A DNA stretch of 16,416 nucleotides, from positions 1 to 16,416 of the forward strand of contig JAJYGU010000228.1 in the NCBI GenBank assembly GCA_021784975.1. The letters run 5' to 3'. Positions within the stretch are counted from its first letter, which is position 1. The number at the start of each line of letters is the position of its first letter. Both the position numbers and the translations under genes were made by a program. Below the pieces are notes generated by a model. The model worked only from the letters and a program-made list of their open reading frames with translations. It was not told the origin of the DNA and did not search any database. Positions 6,291 through 16,416 of the stretch are shown one piece after another. The DNA is from Planctomycetota bacterium (GTDB lineage Bacteria; Planctomycetota; Planctomycetia; Pirellulales; Thermoguttaceae).

Positions 6291-7256
6291 ATGGCTGGTG
6301 ACAACACAATCCCCGGTTTTGTCGATCTGCAGGTCAACGGCTACGCCGGCGTTGACTTCAACCAGGACCGTCTGTCAGCGGAGCGGCTCCGTTGCGCCTG
6401 TCAACTACTGCGCGAAGACGGCGTAGCGGGCGTCTTGGCCACGATCGTCACCGCCGGGCTGCCGCAGATGCTGACCCGGCTGGAGCGAATCGCCGACGCC
6501 CGCCGGCGAGACGCCTTGGTCCGTGATGTCATTTGGGGCATCCACATCGAAGGGCCGTTCCTCAACGAATCGCCAGGTTACGCTGGAGCGCACCCGCCCC
6601 AGGCGATGCGCCCCGCCGACCTCGACGTAATGCAACGCCTGCTCGACGCCGCCGACGGGCTGGCCAGGCTGGTTACTCTCGCCCCGGAACGCGACGCCGG
6701 CTGCCGGGTGACCCGCTGGCTCGCCGGCCAGAGAATTATGGTTTCCGCCGGGCATTGCGACCCGACCCTCGACGAGCTGCGGGCAGCCGCCGACGCCGGA
6801 CTGTCGATGTTCACCCACCTCGGCAATGGCTGCCCGATGATGCTCCATCGGCACGACAACATCGTCCAACGGGCGTTGAGCTTGCGCGATCGGCTGACGC
6901 TCTGTTTCATCGCCGATGGCCCCCACGTGCCGCCGGTGGCGCTGGCCAACTATCTCTCGCTGGCCGGCACCGACCGCACGGTCCTGGTGACGGACGCGAT
7001 TTCGGCGGCCCGGCTCGGCCCAGGCACCTACACGCTTGGCGGCCAATCGATTACCGTCGGCGACGATCTGGTAGCCTGGGCGGCCGACCACTCCCACTTC
7101 GCCGGCTCGACGGCCACCATGCCGCGCATGGTCGCCCTGCTCCGCGACCAACTGCACCTCCCGGACGACGAGATCGAAAAACTCGTCTCCCGCAACCCGC
7201 GCAAGGCGCTGGGGCAGCAGCCCTACGTCCCCTCTCCCTCCGTGAGCGCAGGGTGA
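6291..7256 (+). CDS. nagA: N-acetylglucosamine-6-phosphate deacetylase-like, lacks N-terminal half-domain
   Basis: This 321-residue amidohydrolase should deacetylate an N-acetylated amino-sugar phosphate, normally GlcNAc-6-P to GlcN-6-P, in the cytoplasm. The TIM barrel opens at IPGFVDLQVNGYAG (7-20). Metal and catalytic positions are visible: Glu87 in HIEGPF, His155 in SAGHCDP, His176 in FTHLGNG, His212 in IADGPHV and Asp235 in LVTDAIS. Usual NagA proteins have about 380 residues and start with a beta-sandwich strand set before the barrel, which is missing here. A TGA at 6276-6278, in frame 15 nt upstream, rules out a longer start. GAGG at 6277-6280 serves as the ribosome site. The residues after THLGNG lack the usual NAM, so substrate preference may differ. 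The last codons fall in an inverted repeat (7230-7259). The call as a NagA-family deacetylase is firm; the exact substrate is not. Confidence 0.87.
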   Translation: MAGDNTIPGFVDLQVNGYAGVDFNQDRLSAERLRCACQLLREDGVAGVLATIVTAGLPQMLTRLERIADARRRDALVRDVIWGIHIEGPFLNESPGYAGAHPPQAMRPADLDVMQRLLDAADGLARLVTLAPERDAGCRVTRWLAGQRIMVSAGHCDPTLDELRAAADAGLSMFTHLGNGCPMMLHRHDNIVQRALSLRDRLTLCFIADGPHVPPVALANYLSLAGTDRTVLVTDAISAARLGPGTYTLGGQSITVGDDLVAWAADHSHFAGSTATMPRMVALLRDQLHLPDDEIEKLVSRNPRKALGQQPYVPSPSVSAG

Positions 7257-7259
7257 GGG
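7230..7259. repeat. Inverted repeat over the nagA-like 3' end, possible terminator
   Basis: CCCTCTCCCT (7230-7239) pairs with AGGGTGAGGG (7250-7259) with one mismatch and a 10-nt loop. It covers the last eight sense codons and the TGA of the nagA-like gene, so it encodes the tail SPSVSAG. The element resembles the CCCTCTCCC-GGGAGAGGG family found between genes in many high-GC genomes. It lies where two gene blocks converge. A T-run is absent, so terminator function is only possible. Confidence 0.55.
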
Positions 7260-7355
7260 CCAAGCGGCGAGAAGGTTGCAGATTCCGAATGGCTCGTGTT
7301 TAACCCGTTGCACTTTACGCAAACGGCGGGGGAGGGGGACGCGAGTCGCAACTTC

Positions 7356-10631
<3,276 letters not shown>

Positions 10632-10640
10632 GATGCAGTT

Positions 10641-10645
10641 TCCTT
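10641..10645 (-). promoter_or_regulatory. Ribosome-binding site that supports the carB GTG start
   Basis: On the minus strand AAGGA ends 9 nt before the GTG at 10631. No ATG in frame gives a better match to the CarB N-terminus, so this site decides the start. Confidence 0.65.
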
Positions 10646-10705
10646 ACTCACGCAATTCGCAGGCTGTCCCGCGCGGTTGGGGGCGACGGCGCCCAAAATT
10701 TCTTT

Positions 10706-10735
10706 ATGTTAGCATACGCTGGCCGGCCTGTTCAA
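10706..10735 (-). promoter_or_regulatory. Candidate carB promoter with extended -10
   Basis: Read on the minus strand, TTGAAC (10735-10730) is followed after 18 nt by TAACAT (10711-10706). TGC directly before the -10 box gives an extended -10 motif. The leader to the GTG at 10631 would be about 65-70 nt. It contains a weak GC-rich hairpin (about 10677-10696) that could affect carB expression. The assignment rests on sequence match and position only. Confidence 0.45.
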
Positions 10736-10909
10736 GGGGGCCGTACTCTGCAGTATCAGGGAGTGTGAGCGGCTTGATCATAGGTGGAAAATCGGGCAAG
10801 AACCAGCTTTCTGAAAAAGGCTTTCCCATTCTCCGCCGGACCAGGAAGCGCAGGCTATAGCTTAGGCGTGGGATTGGCTTGGACTGCTCGTGGCCGACTT
10901 ACTGCGGAA
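10736..10909. other. Intergenic stretch between RND pump gene and carB, no gene seen
   Basis: I find no conserved open frame, tRNA or strong stem followed by T residues here. A weak stem around 10808-10826 (AGCTTT pairing with AAAGGCT with a bulge) is not convincing as a terminator for the RND operon. Read-through from the pump gene into carB therefore cannot be excluded. Confidence 0.5.
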
Positions 10910-13900
10910 TCACGTCGGCTTGTCTTCGTTGGCTGGTGCGGTGTGAGCCGCTGCCGAGGGCGGTCTTCCGGCAAGCCGCATGATGATCGAGTAGAAGACG
11001 GGGGTGAAGACCAGCCCGAAGAAGGTCACGCCCAACATTCCGCTGAAGACGGCTATTCCCAGAGGGACCCGCATTTCGGCGCCCGCCCCCTTGGCCACTG
11101 CCAAAGGGACCACGCCAAGGATAAACGCGAACGCAGTCATGAGGATGGGACGAAGCCGTGTGCGCGAGGCCTCGACCACGGCCTCCAGCCGGCTCTTGCC
11201 AGCGTCCTCCAACTGCTTCGCGAATTCCACCACCAAGATCGCGTTCTTTGCCGCCAGCCCGATCAGCACCACAAAGCCGATCTGGGCGAAGATGTTGTTG
11301 TCGAGCCGCACCATCCACAGGCCGAGCAGGGCGGAAAGCAAACACATCGGCACGATCAGCAAGATGGCCAGCGGCAACGACCAGCTTTCATACTGGGCAG
11401 CCAAGACCATGAACACGAAGAGCACGGCAAGCGGGAAGACCAGCTTGGCGAGCAGGTCCTTCTCGGCCAGCAACTCCTGGAAGCTCAGTTCGGTCCACTC
11501 GTAACCCATGGTCGAAGGGAGTTGCTCGCCGGCGACACGGTCCATGATGTCGATGCCCTGGCGCGAACTGGTACCGGGTGCGAGGATGCCGGTAATCTCA
11601 GCCGAGGGGTAGAGGTTGTAGTGATTGACAATCGCCGGTCCGGAAACGTTCCTGACATGAATCAAGGTGGCCAGCGGCACGCGGTCCCCCTTGGCGTTAC
11701 GGACCTCCAGCCGGCCGATGTCTTCGACCTGCATGCGGTATTTCGGGTCGGCCTGGATGTTGACTTGCCAATTGCGGTTCTGGAAAGTGAAATCGTTGAC
11801 GTAGTAGGAGCCGAGGTAGGATTGTAAGGTGTTGTTGAGGTCGTCCAAGGACACGCCCTGGGCCTTGGCCTTGTCGCGGTCGATGTCGACGAACAGTTGC
11901 GGCTGATTGACGCTGAAGGTGGAGATCAGGGCGGCGATGCCCGGCTGGCGCCGGCCTGCGTCGGCGGTCGCTTCCACCGTTGCTTGCAAGGCGCGGAGAC
12001 CGGCATCGCGTTTGTCCTGGATTTGCAGTTTGATGCCGCCGGTGGAACCCAGGCCTTCGACCGGCGGGGCCCCAAAGACGCCGATATTTGCCTCCTGGAA
12101 GGCGTCGAACTTCTTCCGCAACTCGGCGGTGATGCGGCGGCCCTGCAACTCCGCGTGTTCCTTACGCTCCTCAAACGGATCGAGGATCACGAACATGCCG
12201 CCCACGTTGCTGATGTTGGTGCTCAGCAGCGTGGAGTAACCCGGAACGGCGATCACGTGAGCGATGCCCCTGGTATCCAGGGCGATTTTGCTGAGTTCTG
12301 TCACCAGGCGGTCGGTGCGCTCCAGGCTGGCGCCGTCGGGGAGTTGCACATTGACCACCAGGTAGCCCTTGTCCTGGTCGGGGATGAATCCCTTGGGTAC
12401 GATCTTGAAGCCCATCCCGGTCATGGCCAGCAGCCCGCCGTAGACCAGCAGGAGGACCAACGAGACGGGCAGCAATCCACGGACCAGTCGGCCGTAGCCG
12501 TTGGCGAGCCGATCGAAGACCCAGTTAAAAGCGGCCAGGAACCGGTTGAGCAGCGTGTTGACCGGCGGTGCGACAAACCAGCCCAACAGACTTCCGGCGG
12601 CAAACAGCAACAACCGCACGCTCCAGACGGCGACTAGGGAATGGGCCGCCGCCTCAGCCGCTTCGGCCCCGTGTTCGCCCCCAGGCGAGGAAAGGCCGAG
12701 CGTGGCCATGACCAGCGGGCCGACGAGCCAATAGACCAGGTATCCAATCAACAGTGCGAGGCCCCACCGCGGCATCGCCTCGCGTTGGCTCTCTTGGCCG
12801 TGAACGTGCGGCTTGATGAGGGTCACGGCGCGGGCGGGGGCCATGGTCATGGCGTTGACGGCCGAGATAATCGTCGAGGCGGCGATGGTCAGCGCGAATT
12901 GCCGGTAGAATTGCCCGGTGATGCCGGCCAGGAAGGCGGTGGGGATGAACACCGAACTGAGCACCAAGGTGATAGCGATGACCGGGCCGGTGATCTCGTC
13001 CATGGCCTTGATGGTGGCCTCGCGGGGCGGCAGGCCCTTGGCCATCCAGCGTTCGATGTTCTCGACGACCACGATGGCGTCATCCACCACGATGCCGATG
13101 GCCAACACCAGGCCAAACAGAGTGAGGTTGTTGAGCGAAAAGCCCAACAGGGCCATGACGGCAAAGGTGCCAATCAGCGAGACCGGCACGTCGATCATGG
13201 GCATGAGGGTCGCCCGCCAGTCCTGCAAGAAGACCAACACCACGATGAACACCAGAACGAAGGCCTCGAACAGGGTCTTGTACACCTCGTGGACCGATTC
13301 GTTGATGAACACGGTGGTATCGTAGACGATCTTGTAATCGACGCCTTGGGGGAACTTGGCCTTCAGCTCCTTCATCTTGGCCTTGATCTGGTCGGCGGTT
13401 TGCAAGGCGTTTGAGCCTGGCAACTGGAACACGGCCAGGGTGACCGAGGGATCGCCGTCGAGGTAGCTGTTGACGTCGTAGTTCTTGGCCCCCAGTTCGA
13501 TGCCTTTCTCAATCCGCCCCTCCGCATCACGTTCCGGTTTGCCGACGACGTCCCGGAGCCTGACCACGTCGCCTCTCGAGCCGGCCTTGACGACGATGTT
13601 GTCGAACTGCTGTGCGCCGCTAAGGCGTCCCTGGGTCTTGATGACCAGTTGAAAGGGGACGTTTGCCCCGGCGGGGACCGGGGGCTGACCCAGCCGTCCG
13701 GCGGCCACCTGGACGTTCTGTTCGCGGATGGCCTTGATCACGTCGCCGGCCGTCATGCCCAGCGAGGCGAGCTTCTGCGGGTCCAGCCAGATGCGCATGC
13801 TGTAGTCGCGCGGGCCAAGGAAGGTCACGTCGCCCACCCCTTTGACGCGGGCCAGGTCGTCCTTCACGCTCAGCGTGGCGTAGTTACTTAGGTAGAGCTG

Positions 13901-14368
13901 ATCGTAGTAGAAGCTCCCGTCCGGCCTCTTGCCGGAGACGAGGTTGACGCACAGCAAGATGCTGGGCGACTTCTTCTTGGTGGTCACGCCGATGCGTTTG
14001 ACCTCTTCGGGCAGCTTGGCCTCGGCCACGGAGACCCGGTTCTGCACCAGCACCTGGGCCGTGTCCAAATCGGTCCCCAGCTCGAAGGTCACATCGAGAA
14101 ACATCTGGCCATCGTTGGTACAGCGCGAGGCCATGTAGAGCATCCGCTCCACGCCGTTGACTTCCTGCTCGATAGGAGTGGCGACCGTGGTGGCCACCGT
14201 TTCCGCATCGGCCCCCGGATAGACAGCCGAGACCTGGATGGTCGGCGGGGCGACTTCGGGATACTGGGCGATGGGCAGGCGGGTAAGGGCCACCAGGCCA
14301 AGGATCACAATCACCAAGGAGAGTACGGTGGCGAAGGTCGGGCGATCCACGAAGAAGCGAGCAAACAT
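10910..14368 (-). CDS. RND efflux pump inner-membrane subunit, HAE1/AcrB family
   Basis: This 1152-residue proton-driven pump subunit should export hydrophobic compounds together with the adaptor encoded 31 nt upstream. The AcrB plan is clear: helix 1 at about 10-30, then the first periplasmic porter half (PIAQYPEVAPPTIQVSAVYPG). The relay aspartates Asp429-Asp430 follow in GIVVDDAIVVVENIER. The second periplasmic half comes next, and the relay lysine is Lys1041 in GLAAKNAILVVEF. AcrB has 1049 residues. Most of the excess is an insert at about 523-606, between the LIKP motif and LNRFLAAFNWVFDRL. It holds two likely extra helices (about 535-558 and 575-598), a His/Glu/Ala-rich loop between them and a basic/acidic stretch before them. 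The ATG at 14368 has CGAGG 8 nt upstream. No outer-membrane partner is encoded in the window. Substrate cannot be inferred. Confidence 0.95.
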   Translation of the reverse strand: MFARFFVDRPTFATVLSLVIVILGLVALTRLPIAQYPEVAPPTIQVSAVYPGADAETVATTVATPIEQEVNGVERMLYMASRCTNDGQMFLDVTFELGTDLDTAQVLVQNRVSVAEAKLPEEVKRIGVTTKKKSPSILLCVNLVSGKRPDGSFYYDQLYLSNYATLSVKDDLARVKGVGDVTFLGPRDYSMRIWLDPQKLASLGMTAGDVIKAIREQNVQVAAGRLGQPPVPAGANVPFQLVIKTQGRLSGAQQFDNIVVKAGSRGDVVRLRDVVGKPERDAEGRIEKGIELGAKNYDVNSYLDGDPSVTLAVFQLPGSNALQTADQIKAKMKELKAKFPQGVDYKIVYDTTVFINESVHEVYKTLFEAFVLVFIVVLVFLQDWRATLMPMIDVPVSLIGTFAVMALLGFSLNNLTLFGLVLAIGIVVDDAIVVVENIERWMAKGLPPREATIKAMDEITGPVIAITLVLSSVFIPTAFLAGITGQFYRQFALTIAASTIISAVNAMTMAPARAVTLIKPHVHGQESQREAMPRWGLALLIGYLVYWLVGPLVMATLGLSSPGGEHGAEAAEAAAHSLVAVWSVRLLLFAAGSLLGWFVAPPVNTLLNRFLAAFNWVFDRLANGYGRLVRGLLPVSLVLLLVYGGLLAMTGMGFKIVPKGFIPDQDKGYLVVNVQLPDGASLERTDRLVTELSKIALDTRGIAHVIAVPGYSTLLSTNISNVGGMFVILDPFEERKEHAELQGRRITAELRKKFDAFQEANIGVFGAPPVEGLGSTGGIKLQIQDKRDAGLRALQATVEATADAGRRQPGIAALISTFSVNQPQLFVDIDRDKAKAQGVSLDDLNNTLQSYLGSYYVNDFTFQNRNWQVNIQADPKYRMQVEDIGRLEVRNAKGDRVPLATLIHVRNVSGPAIVNHYNLYPSAEITGILAPGTSSRQGIDIMDRVAGEQLPSTMGYEWTELSFQELLAEKDLLAKLVFPLAVLFVFMVLAAQYESWSLPLAILLIVPMCLLSALLGLWMVRLDNNIFAQIGFVVLIGLAAKNAILVVEFAKQLEDAGKSRLEAVVEASRTRLRPILMTAFAFILGVVPLAVAKGAGAEMRVPLGIAVFSGMLGVTFFGLVFTPVFYSIIMRLAGRPPSAAAHTAPANEDKPT

Positions 14369-14399
14369 GAGGTGAGCCTCGGGCAGTTCTCAAAATGCC

Positions 14400-15629
14400 T
14401 TACTGTGCCTTCCCCGCTGCGTCGATCGGTTGCCCCCTGGAGTCCAAAGGCTGAACCGGGTAGTTGATTCGCGCACGCTGGAGACCATCGGTGATCACCC
14501 ACTCCTTCTCCCAGCTCTTAACCCAATCTTTCGTGCCCGCCGTCTTCTCGGCGCCGGGTTCGGGCAGCAGGACCCGCATGCCGTCGTCGAGGAGCCGCCC
14601 GGGGTTGATGTCGCGGCGGAGAACCAAGCTGTCTTTGCCCAGCACGAGCAGGTACCGCCGATCCTGGTCTGCGAGCACGGCCGTATCCGGCACCACGATC
14701 GCCCTGTACTGGTCGCTTACCGGCACCCGCACGCGGACCCGCGAACCAGGGATGAGTCGCCCGCCGGGATTCTTGGCCTCACCACGGACCAAAATCGTGC
14801 CCGTACCTTCGGTATACTTATTGTCGGCGAAGATGATGCGACCTTGATGGGGAAATCCGGTTTCGGTGTCGAGGCCGAAGGAAAAGGGGATTTTCTGGTC
14901 GCGGAGCAGCGGCTTCTCGCCCTTACCCGTCTTGGCCGCGCCGATCGCCTGGTACCGCTGCATGGCCCGCTCGTCGACGTTGAAATCCACGTAGATCGGC
15001 TCCACCGCGACAATCGTCGCCAACAGCGGATCGCTTCCGCCGGCATTGACCAGATTGCCCTCGGAGAGCATCGCCCGGCCGATCCGACCGGCGATCGGGG
15101 CGGTGATCCTAGCGAATTCGAGGTCCAACTTATACCGCTCGGTAAGCTGTTTCTTGGCGGCGATGCGAGCCGTGTAGGACTGGGCGTCGGCCAAGACTTC
15201 TTCGTATTCCGAGGCCGAGGTGGCATTCGCCTTGAGCAAGACCTGCAGCCGTGCCACGTTCTTTTCCGCGGCAATCTTTTGGGCGTCCAGGGCCTTCGCC
15301 TCGGCTTCCGCTTCGTCGATGGCCACTTGGAAGGGACGGGGGTCGAGTTGGAACAACAACTGGTCCTTCCGGACGTAGTCCCCGTCCTTGAAGCCAACCT
15401 TTTGGATCTGCCCGCGAACTCGGGCGCGGACCTCGACCGTCTGCGAGGCCTCGAGCCAGCCGTTGTAATCGTCCTCATCCGTCAGGCTGCGGACGAGCGG
15501 GTGGGCCACGGTGACCCGCGGCACCTGTTTGGGTTTCTCGGGGCGGCTTGAGTGGCCGCAGCCTGCGACTGCCAGGCCCATCAGGACAATGCCCACGCCC
15601 ATCGCTTGGCAGAGATAAGGATGCGACAT
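14400..15629 (-). CDS. RND efflux periplasmic adaptor, lipoprotein (AcrA-like)
   Basis: This 409-residue membrane fusion protein should bridge the RND pump and an outer-membrane channel. Residues 1-23 are a lipoprotein signal peptide with lipobox VAGC, and Cys24 would be acylated. The first lipoyl half is at about 63-98 (VEVRARVRGQIQKVGFKDGD). The helical hairpin follows (about 100-165), with Ala/Glu/Lys-rich heptads. The second lipoyl half is LEFARITAPIAGRIGRAMLS (170-189). The beta-barrel covers about 205-305, and the membrane-proximal domain about 308-395. A Lys/Trp/Glu-rich loop (360-377) interrupts the last domain, before WVITDGLQRARINYPVQP. The ATG at 15629 is preceded by AAGGA at a 9-nt spacing. 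It lies 21 nt after the PPK2 stop and 31 nt before the pump gene, which supports one operon. The adaptor type is firm. Confidence 0.94.
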   Translation of the reverse strand: MSHPYLCQAMGVGIVLMGLAVAGCGHSSRPEKPKQVPRVTVAHPLVRSLTDEDDYNGWLEASQTVEVRARVRGQIQKVGFKDGDYVRKDQLLFQLDPRPFQVAIDEAEAEAKALDAQKIAAEKNVARLQVLLKANATSASEYEEVLADAQSYTARIAAKKQLTERYKLDLEFARITAPIAGRIGRAMLSEGNLVNAGGSDPLLATIVAVEPIYVDFNVDERAMQRYQAIGAAKTGKGEKPLLRDQKIPFSFGLDTETGFPHQGRIIFADNKYTEGTGTILVRGEAKNPGGRLIPGSRVRVRVPVSDQYRAIVVPDTAVLADQDRRYLLVLGKDSLVLRRDINPGRLLDDGMRVLLPEPGAEKTAGTKDWVKSWEKEWVITDGLQRARINYPVQPLDSRGQPIDAAGKAQ

Positions 15630-15650
15630 ATTCGGGAATCCTTGTGCGTT

Positions 15651-16416
15651 TTAATATCTCTCCGGCACGAAGCGACGGCCCTCCAAGGTCGCCTGGTCGT
15701 CATACTTGCCCGTGTTCGACCGTTTGGGTAGCTTCACTTTCTTGCCCCCTGCCTCTCGGTAGGGGATCAGACTGAGTAGGTGGGCTATGCAGTTCAGCCG
15801 GGCCCGCTTCTTGTCGTCCGATCGCACCAGATACCAGGGCGCGTATTCGGTGTCGGTTGCTTCCAGCATTCGGTCGCGGGCCCGCGAATAGGCATACCAA
15901 CGGGCATAGGATTCAAGGTCCATCGGGCTCAACTTCCATTGACGCATCGGGTCATGGATGCGAGCCGCGAACCGCCGTTGTTGTTCCTCCTGGCCCACCT
16001 CCAGCCAAAACTTGATCAGAATGATCCCGCCGTCAACGATGTACTTTTCGACAATCGGGCAATTCTCCAGGAATCGCTGATATTCCGGCTCGGAGCAGAA
16101 GCCCATCACCCGTTCCACCCCGGCGCGATTGTACCAACTGCGGTCGAAAATCACCACTTCCCCGGCCGCCGGAAAGTGCTGCATGTAGCGCTGCAGGTAC
16201 ATCTGCGACTTCTCGCGGTCCGAGGGGGCCGGTAGGGCAACCAGCCGGAACACCCGCGGGCTGACGCGCTCCGTGATGGCCTTGATGGTCCCCCCCTTGC
16301 CGGCCGCGTCGCGGCCTTCAAAGACCACCATCACCCGCAGTCCCTTGAGCTTTACCCACTCCTGCAGGCGGCATAATTCGGTTTGCAGTTTGCGCAGTTC
16401 CTTTTCGTACTGCTTG
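15651..16416 (-). CDS. ppk2: Polyphosphate kinase 2, class I type, 5' end outside window
   Basis: This enzyme would transfer phosphate between polyphosphate and nucleotides (usually polyP plus ADP or GDP to ATP or GTP) in the cytoplasm. The frame is open to the window edge. It starts KQYEKELRKLQTEL, the usual PPK2 N-terminal helix, so the GTG at 16334 is internal and the true start lies beyond 16416. A Walker A, GRDAAGKGG, is encoded at about 16290-16316. A Walker B-like VIFDRSWYNRAG has its Asp at 16143-16145. The lid motif WKLSPMDLESYARWYAYSRA follows, and then RSDDKKRARLNCIAHLLS. The size fits the one-domain class I enzymes. It is the first visible gene of a probable operon with the RND adaptor and pump (21-nt gap). 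Nucleotide preference cannot be decided from the sequence. Confidence 0.95.
   Translation of the reverse strand, partial: KQYEKELRKLQTELCRLQEWVKLKGLRVMVVFEGRDAAGKGGTIKAITERVSPRVFRLVALPAPSDREKSQMYLQRYMQHFPAAGEVVIFDRSWYNRAGVERVMGFCSEPEYQRFLENCPIVEKYIVDGGIILIKFWLEVGQEEQQRRFAARIHDPMRQWKLSPMDLESYARWYAYSRARDRMLEATDTEYAPWYLVRSDDKKRARLNCIAHLLSLIPYREAGGKKVKLPKRSNTGKYDDQATLEGRRFVPERY

Noticed and set aside
10808..10826. Possible terminator after the RND operon
   Set aside because: The stem is short and AT-rich with a bulge, and there is no T-run in the right place on the minus strand.
12641..13414. Open frame of 257 codons on the + strand opposite the RND pump
   Set aside because: Its translation is a low-complexity His/Asp/Gln-rich string, mirroring membrane-helix codons of the pump; no gene is supported.
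14430..15551. Open frame of 373 codons on the + strand opposite the RND adaptor
   Set aside because: The minus-strand frame gives a clear lipoprotein adaptor. The opposite frame has no family motifs or credible start context.

Overview
The window looks like chromosomal DNA from a high-GC, double-membrane bacterium. It has genes for two types of tripartite envelope transporter, a lipoprotein adaptor, and a Mac-type ABC exporter with long low-complexity linkers. The style of the proteins (a MacB ending in RLDPIEALRYE, an RND pump with extra membrane helices, long Ala/Lys-rich linkers) suggests a planctomycete or a relative. This lineage call is inference: no rRNA or marker tree is available.

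Layout. Positions 1-7256 are read on the + strand. They hold the 3' part of a first macA-like adaptor gene, a 10-codon mini-ORF, a complete second macA-like gene, a macB-like ABC exporter gene, an isochorismatase-family hydrolase, a 4'-phosphopantetheinyl transferase, and a short NagA-type deacetylase. Positions 7356-16416 are read on the - strand. In transcription order they hold a class I PPK2 polyphosphate kinase (5' end outside the window), a lipoprotein RND adaptor and an RND inner-membrane pump, all closely spaced and probably one operon, followed after 278 nt by carB. The two gene blocks converge at 7257-7355. No intergenic stretch exceeds 300 nt, and I saw no tRNA, rRNA, CRISPR array or insertion sequence.

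How the genes may work together. The adaptor (762-2219) and MacB (2236-4545) should form an ATP-driven exporter that needs an outer-membrane TolC-like partner, which is not encoded here. The RND pump and its lipoprotein adaptor form a second, proton-driven exporter, also without a local outer-membrane partner. carB, nagA, the PPTase and the hydrolase are metabolic genes with no evident link to the pumps.

The most interesting signal is at the left edge. The macA-like gene is tandemly duplicated, with almost identical ends and a divergent Lys/Ala-rich middle. After each copy, exactly 16 nt separate the stop codon from an ATG. After the second copy that ATG starts macB. After the first it opens a 10-codon reading frame that resembles the start of an ABC ATPase and runs straight into the second macA. 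This looks like the scar of a macA-macB pair duplication in which the first macB was lost. I found no convincing entirely new system. The other notable points are the NagA without its N-terminal half-domain, the RND pump with about 70 extra residues carrying two likely extra helices, and the PPK2 linked to an RND operon.
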